A stretch of 64,000 bases of DNA from Planctomycetota bacterium (GTDB lineage: Bacteria; Planctomycetota; UBA1135): positions 65,893-129,892 of the forward strand of contig JAPKBM010000001.1 of the NCBI GenBank assembly GCA_026421205.1. Reading direction: 5' to 3'. The notes beneath the pieces are model-generated. The model was given only the letters and a program-made list of their open reading frames with translations. It made no database searches and was not told where the DNA came from. Both the position numbers and the translations under genes were made by a program. Position 1 is the first letter of the stretch. Each line of letters opens with the position of its first letter. This document shows, one piece after another, positions 16,968 through 25,298 of the stretch.

Positions 16968-18134
16968 TTAAGTGTACAGGGCCGAAGAACGGTTTTTCCG
17001 AATTTTTTCGAGCCGTGCCGCGACGTCGGCGCGACGCTTTTGAAACAACGAGGGGTTCAAACAAAGCGTGGCAATCCACAAGACAAGGGCTTCTTGGTCT
17101 CCTCGGTCAATCTCTTCTGCACGGGGGCCCTGACAAGTTCGGTCATCGGGAACATTGTGATAATTCCGCAAGGGCATCGCCAAACAAACTGCCCGTCGAC
17201 CGTCGGCACACAAAGCAGTTGCTTCGCAGGACCCGCCGTCCATGAGTTTTCTTTGCCACTGGAAGCCGGGAACTTTTTTCTCTAACTCTAGGGCCGCCAA
17301 ACGAAGGGACTCGCAAAGTTCTGCGTCAAACACAGAAGACCTATCCCCTACACGAAGAACGGGTCCGTCTCCGGGCAATGCAGATGGAAGTTGAGGGGAA
17401 CACTCCAAAACAATCGTCGGAGTGTCCGGCGAAAAACTTCCAAGGCGCAAACCCTCGAGGCAACCCACAAAACCATTTTCCTCACACCGCGTAAACCAAG
17501 CTTGAACAGGGCGATCCAGGCCATTCTTCTGCGCCAGCGCCATGCTAGCCAAAATGGTTGCCGCGCCAGCAAGATTGTCACAGACCACATTACGAATTGT
17601 CTTTTGAGTCAGGCCATAGGGCACGTCCCATTCTCCAAGCCATCCCCCCTGAACTTCTCCCCTGCCCATCATTTTTAATTGAAGAGGAAGTCGGCCGGTC
17701 TTTGCATCTTTTTTCCCGACGCCCACGACTTCCGCGCGCAAAGGACCATCCCCTGATTCAGGGTGAAATAAACGAACTTTCCCGCCAACCATACGACTCC
17801 CTGGGTGCCCTCCATAAAACGCGGCGTGAACCAACCCTTCTTCGGTCACGCGCTCCACCTGCATCGCTGGATGGTCCAAGTGAGCCAACAACGCTACCGA
17901 CGGCTTTCCACGCTTCTTTCCAGGAACGGTGACGATTAAATTTCCGGCAGCGTCTGCCTTCACCTTCCAATCATGCTCTTTCGCCCATTGCCAAATAAAA
18001 GCAAGGGGAAGATTCTCTACATAAGGCGCCGTTGGGCAGCGAAGGAGCGAAAGCGCGGGTTCGGCAAAAGGGCGAACCGATTTTTTCTGCCAATCCTTTG
18101 AGCGCGCACCACGGGGAAGTTGGAGGGATGCCAT
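16968..18134 (-). CDS. M42/M20-like metallo-aminopeptidase
   Basis: A 388-residue cytoplasmic co-catalytic Zn peptidase in the MH clan. Metal-site motifs can be followed: 'VALLAHLDHPAMQVE' (first His and catalytic Asp), 'CDNLAGAATILASM' (bridging Asp), 'TRCEENGFVGC' (catalytic and ligand Glu), 'PTIVLECSPQ' and 'MPLRNYHNVPD' (last His). M42 enzymes trim N-terminal residues from peptides as large tetrahedral shells. The ligand in the LEC segment is Glu where M42 commonly has Asp, so M20-like hydrolases remain possible. A 50-base gap separates it from the DUF1501 gene upstream. Confidence 0.78.
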   Translation of the reverse strand: MASLQLPRGARSKDWQKKSVRPFAEPALSLLRCPTAPYVENLPLAFIWQWAKEHDWKVKADAAGNLIVTVPGKKRGKPSVALLAHLDHPAMQVERVTEEGLVHAAFYGGHPGSRMVGGKVRLFHPESGDGPLRAEVVGVGKKDAKTGRLPLQLKMMGRGEVQGGWLGEWDVPYGLTQKTIRNVVCDNLAGAATILASMALAQKNGLDRPVQAWFTRCEENGFVGCLEGLRLGSFSPDTPTIVLECSPQLPSALPGDGPVLRVGDRSSVFDAELCESLRLAALELEKKVPGFQWQRKLMDGGSCEATALCADGRRAVCLAMPLRNYHNVPDDRTCQGPRAEEIDRGDQEALVLWIATLCLNPSLFQKRRADVAARLEKIRKNRSSALYT

Positions 18135-18184
18135 TCCCTCAAGATACTGAATCGGTCAAGCTCGTGGGCCAGGGAACACGGAAC

Positions 18185-19438
18185 CTAATATAAGTTCAAG
18201 TGCCCGGGACTATAGTTGGGAAAGAAACCCTTTGGAGGCTCAAACCCAAGACTGCCGTGGAGAACTTCGGCCAATACATCTCGGAAATCTGTGGTGACGG
18301 CCAAATCCCGGCCTTGATACAGCCCATCAGAAGTCAGACTCCTCCACTTTCCGTGAATTCGGCCGCCGCGGACACCACCACCCAACACAAACATGCCCCC
18401 ACCATGGCCATGGTCCGTGCCACTGTTTCCATTTTCCCGGAACGTGCGGCCAAATTCCGTCATCACAAGAATTGTCGTCGTATCGAGAATGGAACCGAGG
18501 TCGTCACAAAATGATTTTAGAGAATTTCCAAGATCCGCCAGGCGTGTATGGTGATTTCCCTCCACACCGCCTTGGCCTGCATGATCGTCCCAACCGCCAT
18601 AATCTAAGCCAACAATTTCCAATCCTGAGCCGGATTTCAAAACCTTTGCGATGGACTGCAGCTTCTTTCCAAAATTTCCGCTTGGGTACTTCACACTAGA
18701 CGTCCCTTTTTCCAGCAGATCCTGATACCGCCGAAGGGTTTCAATGGTCACTTTTCCAGACTTCACAACAACGTCTCCGTCTCTATCCATCATGGAATCG
18801 TCACCCTCCATCACGCCTCCGCCGACCCCATAGAATTCTTCAAATCGACTCAGCGTTTTTGCCCCCCTCTTTTTCTCCATGGAACGGGGTACAGCGAGAA
18901 CCGGGTAATTCCCTCTCAAGGAACGAGGGAGAAGTTTCTCCAAAGCCATCGCCCTAAACTCCGATGCGCCCTTCTTCTGCGTTGCCGCCAAGTATCGGTT
19001 TAGCCAGCCTGTGCGCACCGACCGATCTCCTGGCGCGGCAAATTCCATGAAGTCCTGCGCATCGAAGTGAGAACGTGTGGTGTGGGGAGATCCCACCATG
19101 ACCACCGGAGCAAGTTTTTTTGACTTCCAAAGGCTTTCCCAAGCAGAGAGCCCAGGGTGCAGTCCAAATTTTGAATCCAACTCCACCACACCATCTTCTT
19201 TGCGCAATCCAATGGTTGGCCGCGCCGAATGATAAGCATCATCTCGATAAGGAACGATCATGTTGAGAAAATCAGCACCACCACGAAGATAAATGCACAC
19301 CAGAGATCCCGGCTTTTTCTTTGTCCAAGAAAAAGACGAGCGAGAAAGAGCAAGGCTGGACGGACAAAGTGTAAATCCAGCCGTCAAACCTGCAGTTCGC
19401 AAAAAATCTCGGCGAGAGGGAGAATGATTACTTTTCAT
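18185..19438 (-). CDS. DUF1501 Tat-exported protein
   Basis: A 417-residue protein starting MKSNHSPSRRDFLRTAGLTAG, a textbook twin-arginine leader (SRRDFL). The domain follows with 'LVCIYLRGGADFLNMIVPY', 'HFDAQDFMEFAAPG', 'LDYGGWDDHAGQGGVEG' and 'FGRTFRENGNSGTDHGHGG'. It belongs to the alkaline-phosphatase/sulfatase-like superfamily, is abundant in Planctomycetota, and its activity is not established. The ORF track extends it 100 codons upstream, but ATG 19438 overlaps the DUF1800 stop as ATGA and starts the Tat signal. DUF1800-DUF1501 pairs are a conserved unit, so the two products probably act together outside the cytoplasm. Confidence 0.92.
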   Translation of the reverse strand: MKSNHSPSRRDFLRTAGLTAGFTLCPSSLALSRSSFSWTKKKPGSLVCIYLRGGADFLNMIVPYRDDAYHSARPTIGLRKEDGVVELDSKFGLHPGLSAWESLWKSKKLAPVVMVGSPHTTRSHFDAQDFMEFAAPGDRSVRTGWLNRYLAATQKKGASEFRAMALEKLLPRSLRGNYPVLAVPRSMEKKRGAKTLSRFEEFYGVGGGVMEGDDSMMDRDGDVVVKSGKVTIETLRRYQDLLEKGTSSVKYPSGNFGKKLQSIAKVLKSGSGLEIVGLDYGGWDDHAGQGGVEGNHHTRLADLGNSLKSFCDDLGSILDTTTILVMTEFGRTFRENGNSGTDHGHGGGMFVLGGGVRGGRIHGKWRSLTSDGLYQGRDLAVTTDFRDVLAEVLHGSLGFEPPKGFFPNYSPGHLNLY

Positions 19439-20991
19439 TGCTGCTGAAACTCCGGAGAACCCAAAAGAAGGCCGACAAGCTCGGGACCCAGAACCCTGGA
19501 ATCTGGAACCCGCGCCTTCGCCAAGTATTGGTTGGTGATCGTGGAGAGCGCATTGCGCGTGCGCTTTCCAGCGCCGGAAGGCACAAGATACTCCGTCAAA
19601 TAGTGTTGCCAAAGCCGGGGGACCTCTTGGGGGAGGCTGTCGTAATAGTTTGGAGGAATTTCTATCCCCTTTACTTTTCCGCCAGCAAGGCCTAGCGCAA
19701 ATTCCCAGCGAAGAGCCATCACCCCTGGATCCAGCCACGACTCGGCCGTGTCGTAGTAGCCTGTAGGATCATCGCAGTGATAGATCGGTTGCCCCATATC
19801 CATCAAGGCGCGATGCACCTTAGAGAAATCTGAGATCTCAACGTTTAAAGCACGAAAGGCACTCATAACGAACTCATAAGGCGTTTTAAATTTCGCCCGA
19901 TAATGCTCACGGCTCCAAAATTCTTCCGAAGCAACCAAAGATTGAATCATGGAAGGGACATTACCCTTAGTCTTCTTGTAAGCCTTGGTGAGGCGTTTCA
20001 CCAGAGAAGGAGGTGGGACGTCGGCGACAAAAAACCGAGCCAACTTCATGGATACAAACGCTGCAGTTCCTTTATGCCTAGCTAGCATCTGAACCATGGC
20101 CAAACCCTGCGCTTGAGGGTTCTCCTTGTCCTCCTTAAAGATTTTTCCCAATAACCTTTTGTCACCAAAAGCATGCATATCCTTCCGAAACTCAAAGGTA
20201 TGCGTACCTCGAGATCCCCCGCTAAACGTCCAACCGGTCAGGGCCCCGGCTAATGCGATGACATCTTTTTGTTTGTAATAATTGTCAACCCCTAAAGTGT
20301 GGAGTTCCATGATCTCTCTCGCATAATTTTCATTCAGGCCTTTCTGACCTGCAATCGTGGCCGCCTCTTCTCCCTGCGAACGAGAACCTGTCCGCCGGCG
20401 AACACGACGCTCCACGTCTCTCAGCTCTTGTTCCGTTGGCGGCTTACGAGAAAGATGATTGTCCAAATAATGAAGCATGGCGGGATGCTCCGCCGAAGCC
20501 ATCAACATGTCCTCAAAATTTCCAAGCGTGTGCCGACGCACCACCGTGCGCTCATAGTCGCTGATTAAAATTCTCGCTTGATTTCCTTTTGTAAAGCTTA
20601 CGTTCAAATGGTTCCGCCAAAAGTCACAAAGCACCTCCTCCAACTGCCGCTCTTTCTCTACGGCACGTCGAACCAAGGCCTGACTCAATTGCTTCCGAGG
20701 AATATTCTGGCGCTCCCTTGCCTTGCGGCGCGCCTCTTCTGATCCATCGTTTTCCTGATCCACTTCTGTGTACTCAAAACATTCATGAGGCGTTAGGTCC
20801 AGCGTTTCCAATTCTTTCAACTGAGCGGTCAATGCGCGGTTGGGCTCAGGCGCTGACGACAACTGCTCTTCCAACCAGGCTTTTTCCCCCTGCTCAAGAA
20901 GCATGTCCAAGTCCTCAGGACGAGGCCCGTAAGCAAACCGATTCAATAAATGAATTGCTCGCTCTTTTCGGCTGAGTGGCTCCATGGACAT
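19435..20991 (-). CDS. DUF1800 family protein
   Basis: The product is about 518 residues. It carries the DUF1800 hallmarks: 'RKERAIHLLNRFAYGPRPED' at the N-terminus, 'DFWRNHLNVSFTKGN', 'HYLDNHLSRKPPTEQELRDV', 'NENYAREIMELHTLGVDNYY' and a C-terminal 'ESWLDPGVMALRWEFALG'. The function of the family is not known; it is almost always paired with DUF1501, as here (4-base ATGA overlap). The ORF track begins at 21030; ATG 20991 (MSMEPLSRKER) is preferred because the family motif starts there and a G-rich Shine-Dalgarno precedes it. Unlike its partner it has no clear signal peptide. Confidence 0.88.
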   Translation of the reverse strand: MSMEPLSRKERAIHLLNRFAYGPRPEDLDMLLEQGEKAWLEEQLSSAPEPNRALTAQLKELETLDLTPHECFEYTEVDQENDGSEEARRKARERQNIPRKQLSQALVRRAVEKERQLEEVLCDFWRNHLNVSFTKGNQARILISDYERTVVRRHTLGNFEDMLMASAEHPAMLHYLDNHLSRKPPTEQELRDVERRVRRRTGSRSQGEEAATIAGQKGLNENYAREIMELHTLGVDNYYKQKDVIALAGALTGWTFSGGSRGTHTFEFRKDMHAFGDKRLLGKIFKEDKENPQAQGLAMVQMLARHKGTAAFVSMKLARFFVADVPPPSLVKRLTKAYKKTKGNVPSMIQSLVASEEFWSREHYRAKFKTPYEFVMSAFRALNVEISDFSKVHRALMDMGQPIYHCDDPTGYYDTAESWLDPGVMALRWEFALGLAGGKVKGIEIPPNYYDSLPQEVPRLWQHYLTEYLVPSGAGKRTRNALSTITNQYLAKARVPDSRVLGPELVGLLLGSPEFQQQ

Positions 20992-21069
20992 TATTCCCAT
21001 CCTAAGACAAAACCCCAAGAGCAGGCACAAGTTTCGTGGAAAGATTACCGCTTGAGGCGGAAAGCGATT

Positions 21070-23103
21070 TTATAGAAAACGAAGATCAAGGGCAAACCGT
21101 GGGTCCATGGGGAGGAGGATTTCCGCACCCCCGAGGTCACCCACTACGGTGCTTCCCTTCCACGTCCAGGCGTAATCAACGCCATTCGAACTTTTGAGCT
21201 CCAGGTCCATTTCCACGTGCACCCTCTCCCCAGGATTCCCAGAAAAATGGTGGGGAAATCCGCCCGTGTATTCCCATATCAAACAGTACGGAATTGGAGA
21301 CGGCAGCCTCTCATCTTCATCCAGCCAAGGGGATACATACCGAAGTTGAAAAATAGCGGGCGCCGTTTCCGGGTGCGCGAGACGCTCTAAAAGTGTCCGA
21401 TCCATGCTGCCCCATGGCGCCCCACCATTCGCCTTTGCTAAATCTTTCGCCAACAAAGGGAGTCGGCTTTCGCGAAAGATAAACCGAACCTTGCGCTCTT
21501 TCAGTATTTTTTCCGCCTGAGCCACTTCGGTCGCCAAATAAAATCTCGCCGCATCCCGATAACTATCTTCGCCAACGTAACTCCCAAAATTTGTTCCGAC
21601 GCTACCAACCTCGGCAACCCACTCTAAAGCATGTCCAATATCCCAAGGGCCTAGCCCGGAATGCGCCGACGTGCCCAAGGCTAAGGAAGCTGTCCCCTCC
21701 TGCCCTACCCACTCCAGCGCATCTCGTGTGGCCGCCGACCTCATGGATTGCGTCCACGGTCCTTGCCAATCCACGGAGATAAATGCTGTAAGGCCGACTA
21801 AACCCGCGAATCCCACCAAAGAGCGCCTCTTTAAAACCTGCGTCAGCCACAAAGTAACGACCACGGCAATAGGCCCCACGGCAAGATCACTAAAGCGGCG
21901 CTGAAGAAGAGCCTGCAAGATAACAACAGGAAGGATCACCAACCAAATCCGTAGCGCGGGACGATGCACTCGAAGAAACGCCGTCCAGGCAAGAGGCGTC
22001 AACAAAACGGCAAGGCCCAGCCAACGCAAAACACCACCGGTCCCCGTCTGATCCGCGCGATAGAGCGGTTCCGATTCTGCAATGCCCGCCATAAATTCAT
22101 TCCCCCGCGAAATCCATTGAAGCGCCTCTTGCATGCCCTCTCCTGGCCCCCAACGAAAGAGCCAAAGTAGAACGGCAATACTGAACGCAATCAAAGCAGA
22201 CTGACGCGGTTTTTTGCTCCAAAAAATAAACGCGCCACCAAGGAGATAGAGCAAATGAAACCACGAAAGGTTCACAAACATCCATGGAGAATCTATCTTC
22301 CAGGGACTGGCAATAACTGCGGGAAGAACAGTCAACGCGGCGACCCCATGAAACCAAAGAGCAAAAGTGCGCGATTCAGTTTTCCTCTCTGCAAACAAGG
22401 ACCAAAGAAGTGTCGCTTGCAACAAACCAATCGATAGCAAGGAAGGCACCCATGACCCCAGAAGAATTCCGGCAATGACACCGGAGAAAATCCCTGTTAA
22501 ACGCATGCGTTTCTGGCTACTCGAGTCAAGCCATGCCCAAGAAGCAATGCCCCAAAGAAGTGTTGTGAAAAATGCCACAAACGCATGATGGTCGGCAACA
22601 CCCCAGGCCGAAGTGTGCACCGATCCATAAGTCAATGCATGGAGAAGCCCAGCCGCAAGTGACGCGTCGGGTCGACGGGAAAGAAGAAAGACAATGCCTG
22701 CAATCAAACACGAAGTTAGAATTCCAAAAAGAAGGGGGATCGTTGCAACCCAATGCTCCACGTCGGCCTTTTTAGGCGAGTTGGGAAGAAAAACGCGTGC
22801 GGTTTGTAAAAGAAAAAAGTCGTAATAACTCGGCCATGGAATTTTTGCGCCGTACGGGTAATTCATCTGAGGGTCCTCCGAAGCAACCCCTCCTTCCCCT
22901 AAGCCTCGTGCAACTCGCCGCGCATGATAAAGGCCATCGGCATCTACACTGAACCAGCCGGTTTGCACTATTTGGCCGGGAAGTCGCTCCATACGCTGAT
23001 CCTGCTTGACGCGCACCCAAAGACTTGCGCACAAGACCAGCCCAATCACCCCCACGAGAGACCACGGAAATCCACACCTCGCCGGAAGAGAAATGAGTTT
23101 CAA
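21070..23103 (-). CDS. STT3-like oligosaccharyltransferase/GT-C membrane protein
   Basis: A 677-residue protein with about 11-13 predicted transmembrane helices and a C-terminal periplasmic domain. The first external loop carries an acidic motif 'VDADGLYHARRVARG', as in the DxD-type loop of STT3/PglB/AglB. Further on come 'GVADHHAFVAFFTTLLWG' and, in the soluble part, 'SGLGPWDIGHALEWVAE', a variant of the WWDYG catalytic-domain signature in which W-D-x-G is kept. Such enzymes move a lipid-linked glycan to Asn of exported proteins. The acceptor specificity and glycan are unknown. The TTG start overlaps the previous stop (TTGA). Confidence 0.75.
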   Translation of the reverse strand: MKLISLPARCGFPWSLVGVIGLVLCASLWVRVKQDQRMERLPGQIVQTGWFSVDADGLYHARRVARGLGEGGVASEDPQMNYPYGAKIPWPSYYDFFLLQTARVFLPNSPKKADVEHWVATIPLLFGILTSCLIAGIVFLLSRRPDASLAAGLLHALTYGSVHTSAWGVADHHAFVAFFTTLLWGIASWAWLDSSSQKRMRLTGIFSGVIAGILLGSWVPSLLSIGLLQATLLWSLFAERKTESRTFALWFHGVAALTVLPAVIASPWKIDSPWMFVNLSWFHLLYLLGGAFIFWSKKPRQSALIAFSIAVLLWLFRWGPGEGMQEALQWISRGNEFMAGIAESEPLYRADQTGTGGVLRWLGLAVLLTPLAWTAFLRVHRPALRIWLVILPVVILQALLQRRFSDLAVGPIAVVVTLWLTQVLKRRSLVGFAGLVGLTAFISVDWQGPWTQSMRSAATRDALEWVGQEGTASLALGTSAHSGLGPWDIGHALEWVAEVGSVGTNFGSYVGEDSYRDAARFYLATEVAQAEKILKERKVRFIFRESRLPLLAKDLAKANGGAPWGSMDRTLLERLAHPETAPAIFQLRYVSPWLDEDERLPSPIPYCLIWEYTGGFPHHFSGNPGERVHVEMDLELKSSNGVDYAWTWKGSTVVGDLGGAEILLPMDPRFALDLRFL

Positions 23104-25298
23104 AATCTTAATGAGTAAACGACTTTCAAGGCCAAATCACTAGAAGTTGGAATCCAAACACTTCCGATCTCCTCCCGCCATCCTGTATTCAGTACAAAAA
23201 ATAATTCTTGCCCATCTTGCTGCATCCAACGCATTCGACTTTGCGCACCGAGCTCGTCTGATTGATTGTCGTATTGGATAATATTTTTCCAACTCCAATC
23301 TGGAGAAAAAAACCAATCCACATCTGCGGAAACGACGCGGCTGGAAAAATCCCCTGCGGCGAGAAAGGCTTGGCTTTCTGAATAATCCAAGGCCATTCTG
23401 GAATGGGCGCTTGGTCGCCAAGAAAGTTCGAGGCCAGCCTTGGCCAACGTACCGTCATACCAAGTGCCAAATCCCCCACCAACTTCCCATGCGAAATCTT
23501 CATTCATAGGAGACTCCCATGCAACTTCGGTATTCCACCAATCATGCCAACCAAGAGAAACCGGAATGTTGCCTGGGGCAAAGGAATCTGAGGTAACCCG
23601 GTCGCCTGCAATTTTCATGTCCCAACCAAATCGTGAACCATCATGCCATTCCATTCCGAGCAAATCCAACTTCACCTGATGAGACATCACTCTTTTGTCT
23701 CCGTCCACCCAAACCGAGGGCCTGACTGAAAACGTATATCTCCGGACATCCCCCGAGCTAGGCCGGGGCTCCCAAAAGAAGCGTCCCTTCACAAGCGCTT
23801 GGCCAGGCCGACGGACATAACCCATGCCAGGATGAAATCGGCCCATAGCCGCAACCGTTTCCACGCTCATGTGTAAATCTTTCAGCCGAAGAGCTGCCTT
23901 CACCCCTGCGGCACCACCAATCTCTCCCGCCTCCTCATCATTACTTCGCACGAGCCAGGTGTTCCATGAAAAAAGGCCCGGAAACCATTCGGTATTAGAG
24001 TGCCGCCAGTCAAAGCCGGTCACCACATTCGAAGAAATGGAACCGGGATTCCCTGACGTCAACAGAGCTCCCACGGATGTTGTGGAATTCACATTCCAAT
24101 TGGGTCGAAAGACCAAGAGATCTCCATCGGTTTGCGGAGAATCGTCCGTCGGCCCCGTATGAACCGCAAGCACCCCAAGGTCAAATTCCCCCATACGCCC
24201 GGTTAAACGAGCACCAGATTCCAAGGGAACTTCATTGCCACCGGAAAGCCCAATCGCCCGACTGTAAAAAGGAATGACTGTGTCGCTACCGCGCCAACCA
24301 CCACTCGCACCAAAAGAAAAAAGTGTCGAATCCTCCAGGAAGAAATCTCTCTTCTCTGGAAAAAATAGCGAGTATTGCGTGAGGTTCACCCTTCGGTCAT
24401 CAATTTCCGTCTCTGCAAAATCCGTATTTCGAGTAAAGCTTGCCTTCAACTGCGGCGTAATCCACCAATCAAATTCACCGCCCATTCCGGAAAGCCAGTC
24501 ACTTTCTCCTCCATGCACATCGGTGCGTTTCGCCTTAATGTACGGCCGAAACTCAAGACCTAAACCTTGGTCGATTTCGGCGAAGCCTGTCATCTGGCCT
24601 GCTTGACTCACATTCATCACCCAATACTGACGCAATGGATTTGCCCAACGCCATTTTGTCCGAGAAGACCCACGGTACCTTTCAAAATTTATTCCCCACC
24701 GACCGGTTTCCCCTGCAGCAATCGTCTGGAAAGGGATTTCAATTTCTGCCGTCCAACGGTCTTCCCCCACCAGCGTCCGCCCTTGCCAAACGCCGTCCCA
24801 TTGTTTATTAAAACTTTTGCCGTTCGCGCCAATCAAGCCGTCCCCTCTAGACCCTGCTGCGGACACCTGAAAAAAGTATGCGTTTTTCCCATCTAAAAAC
24901 GTGTCCAAAACAAACTCCACACGATCGTCCTCCCTCAAAAAGGCGTCTCGTTGCATTTGCTGAATGACCATGGAATCTGGATCTGGCTCCATGCAAACAA
25001 AGCCGACGTAAAGGGCTTTTTCCGTCCGCATCAACCAAACTTCCGTTTCTGGGTCTGGGTCGGCCCCCTCCACAGGAGTGACCTCTTTAAAGCCACGCAA
25101 CTTTGTCGCCGACGCCCAAGAATCCTCGTCAAGCACTCCGTCCACCTGAGGGGGAACGTCAACATGAGGAACGTGAAATTCTTGCGCAGTGACCAAACGG
25201 GCATCGGCGAAGAAAGCTGTGACGATGAGTACGAAAGGGGTTAACAGGCGGAATATTTTCCGTGTGAGACCCGTCAAGGGAACAGATTGGGGGTTCAC
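23100..25298 (-). CDS. Secreted CBM9-like/DUF5916 outer-membrane beta-barrel protein (internal start within mutY frame)
   Basis: A GTG at 25298, preceded by AAAGGAG at ideal spacing (6 bases from GGAG), would begin a 732-residue protein. Its first 38 residues form a signal peptide: basic N-region with RK, hydrophobic LLTPFVLIVTAFF, end near TAQEF. Then comes a CBM9-like domain ('PPQVDGVLDEDSWASATKLR', 'LREDDRVEFVLDTFLDGKN') and a long aromatic, alternating beta-strand region typical of the DUF5916 barrel, ending with Phe (VVYSLRF), as outer-membrane proteins often do. The family may bind glycans or act in surface uptake; no ligand is known. It shares frame and bases with the end of mutY. Confidence 0.78.
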   Translation of the reverse strand: MNPQSVPLTGLTRKIFRLLTPFVLIVTAFFADARLVTAQEFHVPHVDVPPQVDGVLDEDSWASATKLRGFKEVTPVEGADPDPETEVWLMRTEKALYVGFVCMEPDPDSMVIQQMQRDAFLREDDRVEFVLDTFLDGKNAYFFQVSAAGSRGDGLIGANGKSFNKQWDGVWQGRTLVGEDRWTAEIEIPFQTIAAGETGRWGINFERYRGSSRTKWRWANPLRQYWVMNVSQAGQMTGFAEIDQGLGLEFRPYIKAKRTDVHGGESDWLSGMGGEFDWWITPQLKASFTRNTDFAETEIDDRRVNLTQYSLFFPEKRDFFLEDSTLFSFGASGGWRGSDTVIPFYSRAIGLSGGNEVPLESGARLTGRMGEFDLGVLAVHTGPTDDSPQTDGDLLVFRPNWNVNSTTSVGALLTSGNPGSISSNVVTGFDWRHSNTEWFPGLFSWNTWLVRSNDEEAGEIGGAAGVKAALRLKDLHMSVETVAAMGRFHPGMGYVRRPGQALVKGRFFWEPRPSSGDVRRYTFSVRPSVWVDGDKRVMSHQVKLDLLGMEWHDGSRFGWDMKIAGDRVTSDSFAPGNIPVSLGWHDWWNTEVAWESPMNEDFAWEVGGGFGTWYDGTLAKAGLELSWRPSAHSRMALDYSESQAFLAAGDFSSRVVSADVDWFFSPDWSWKNIIQYDNQSDELGAQSRMRWMQQDGQELFFVLNTGWREEIGSVWIPTSSDLALKVVYSLRF

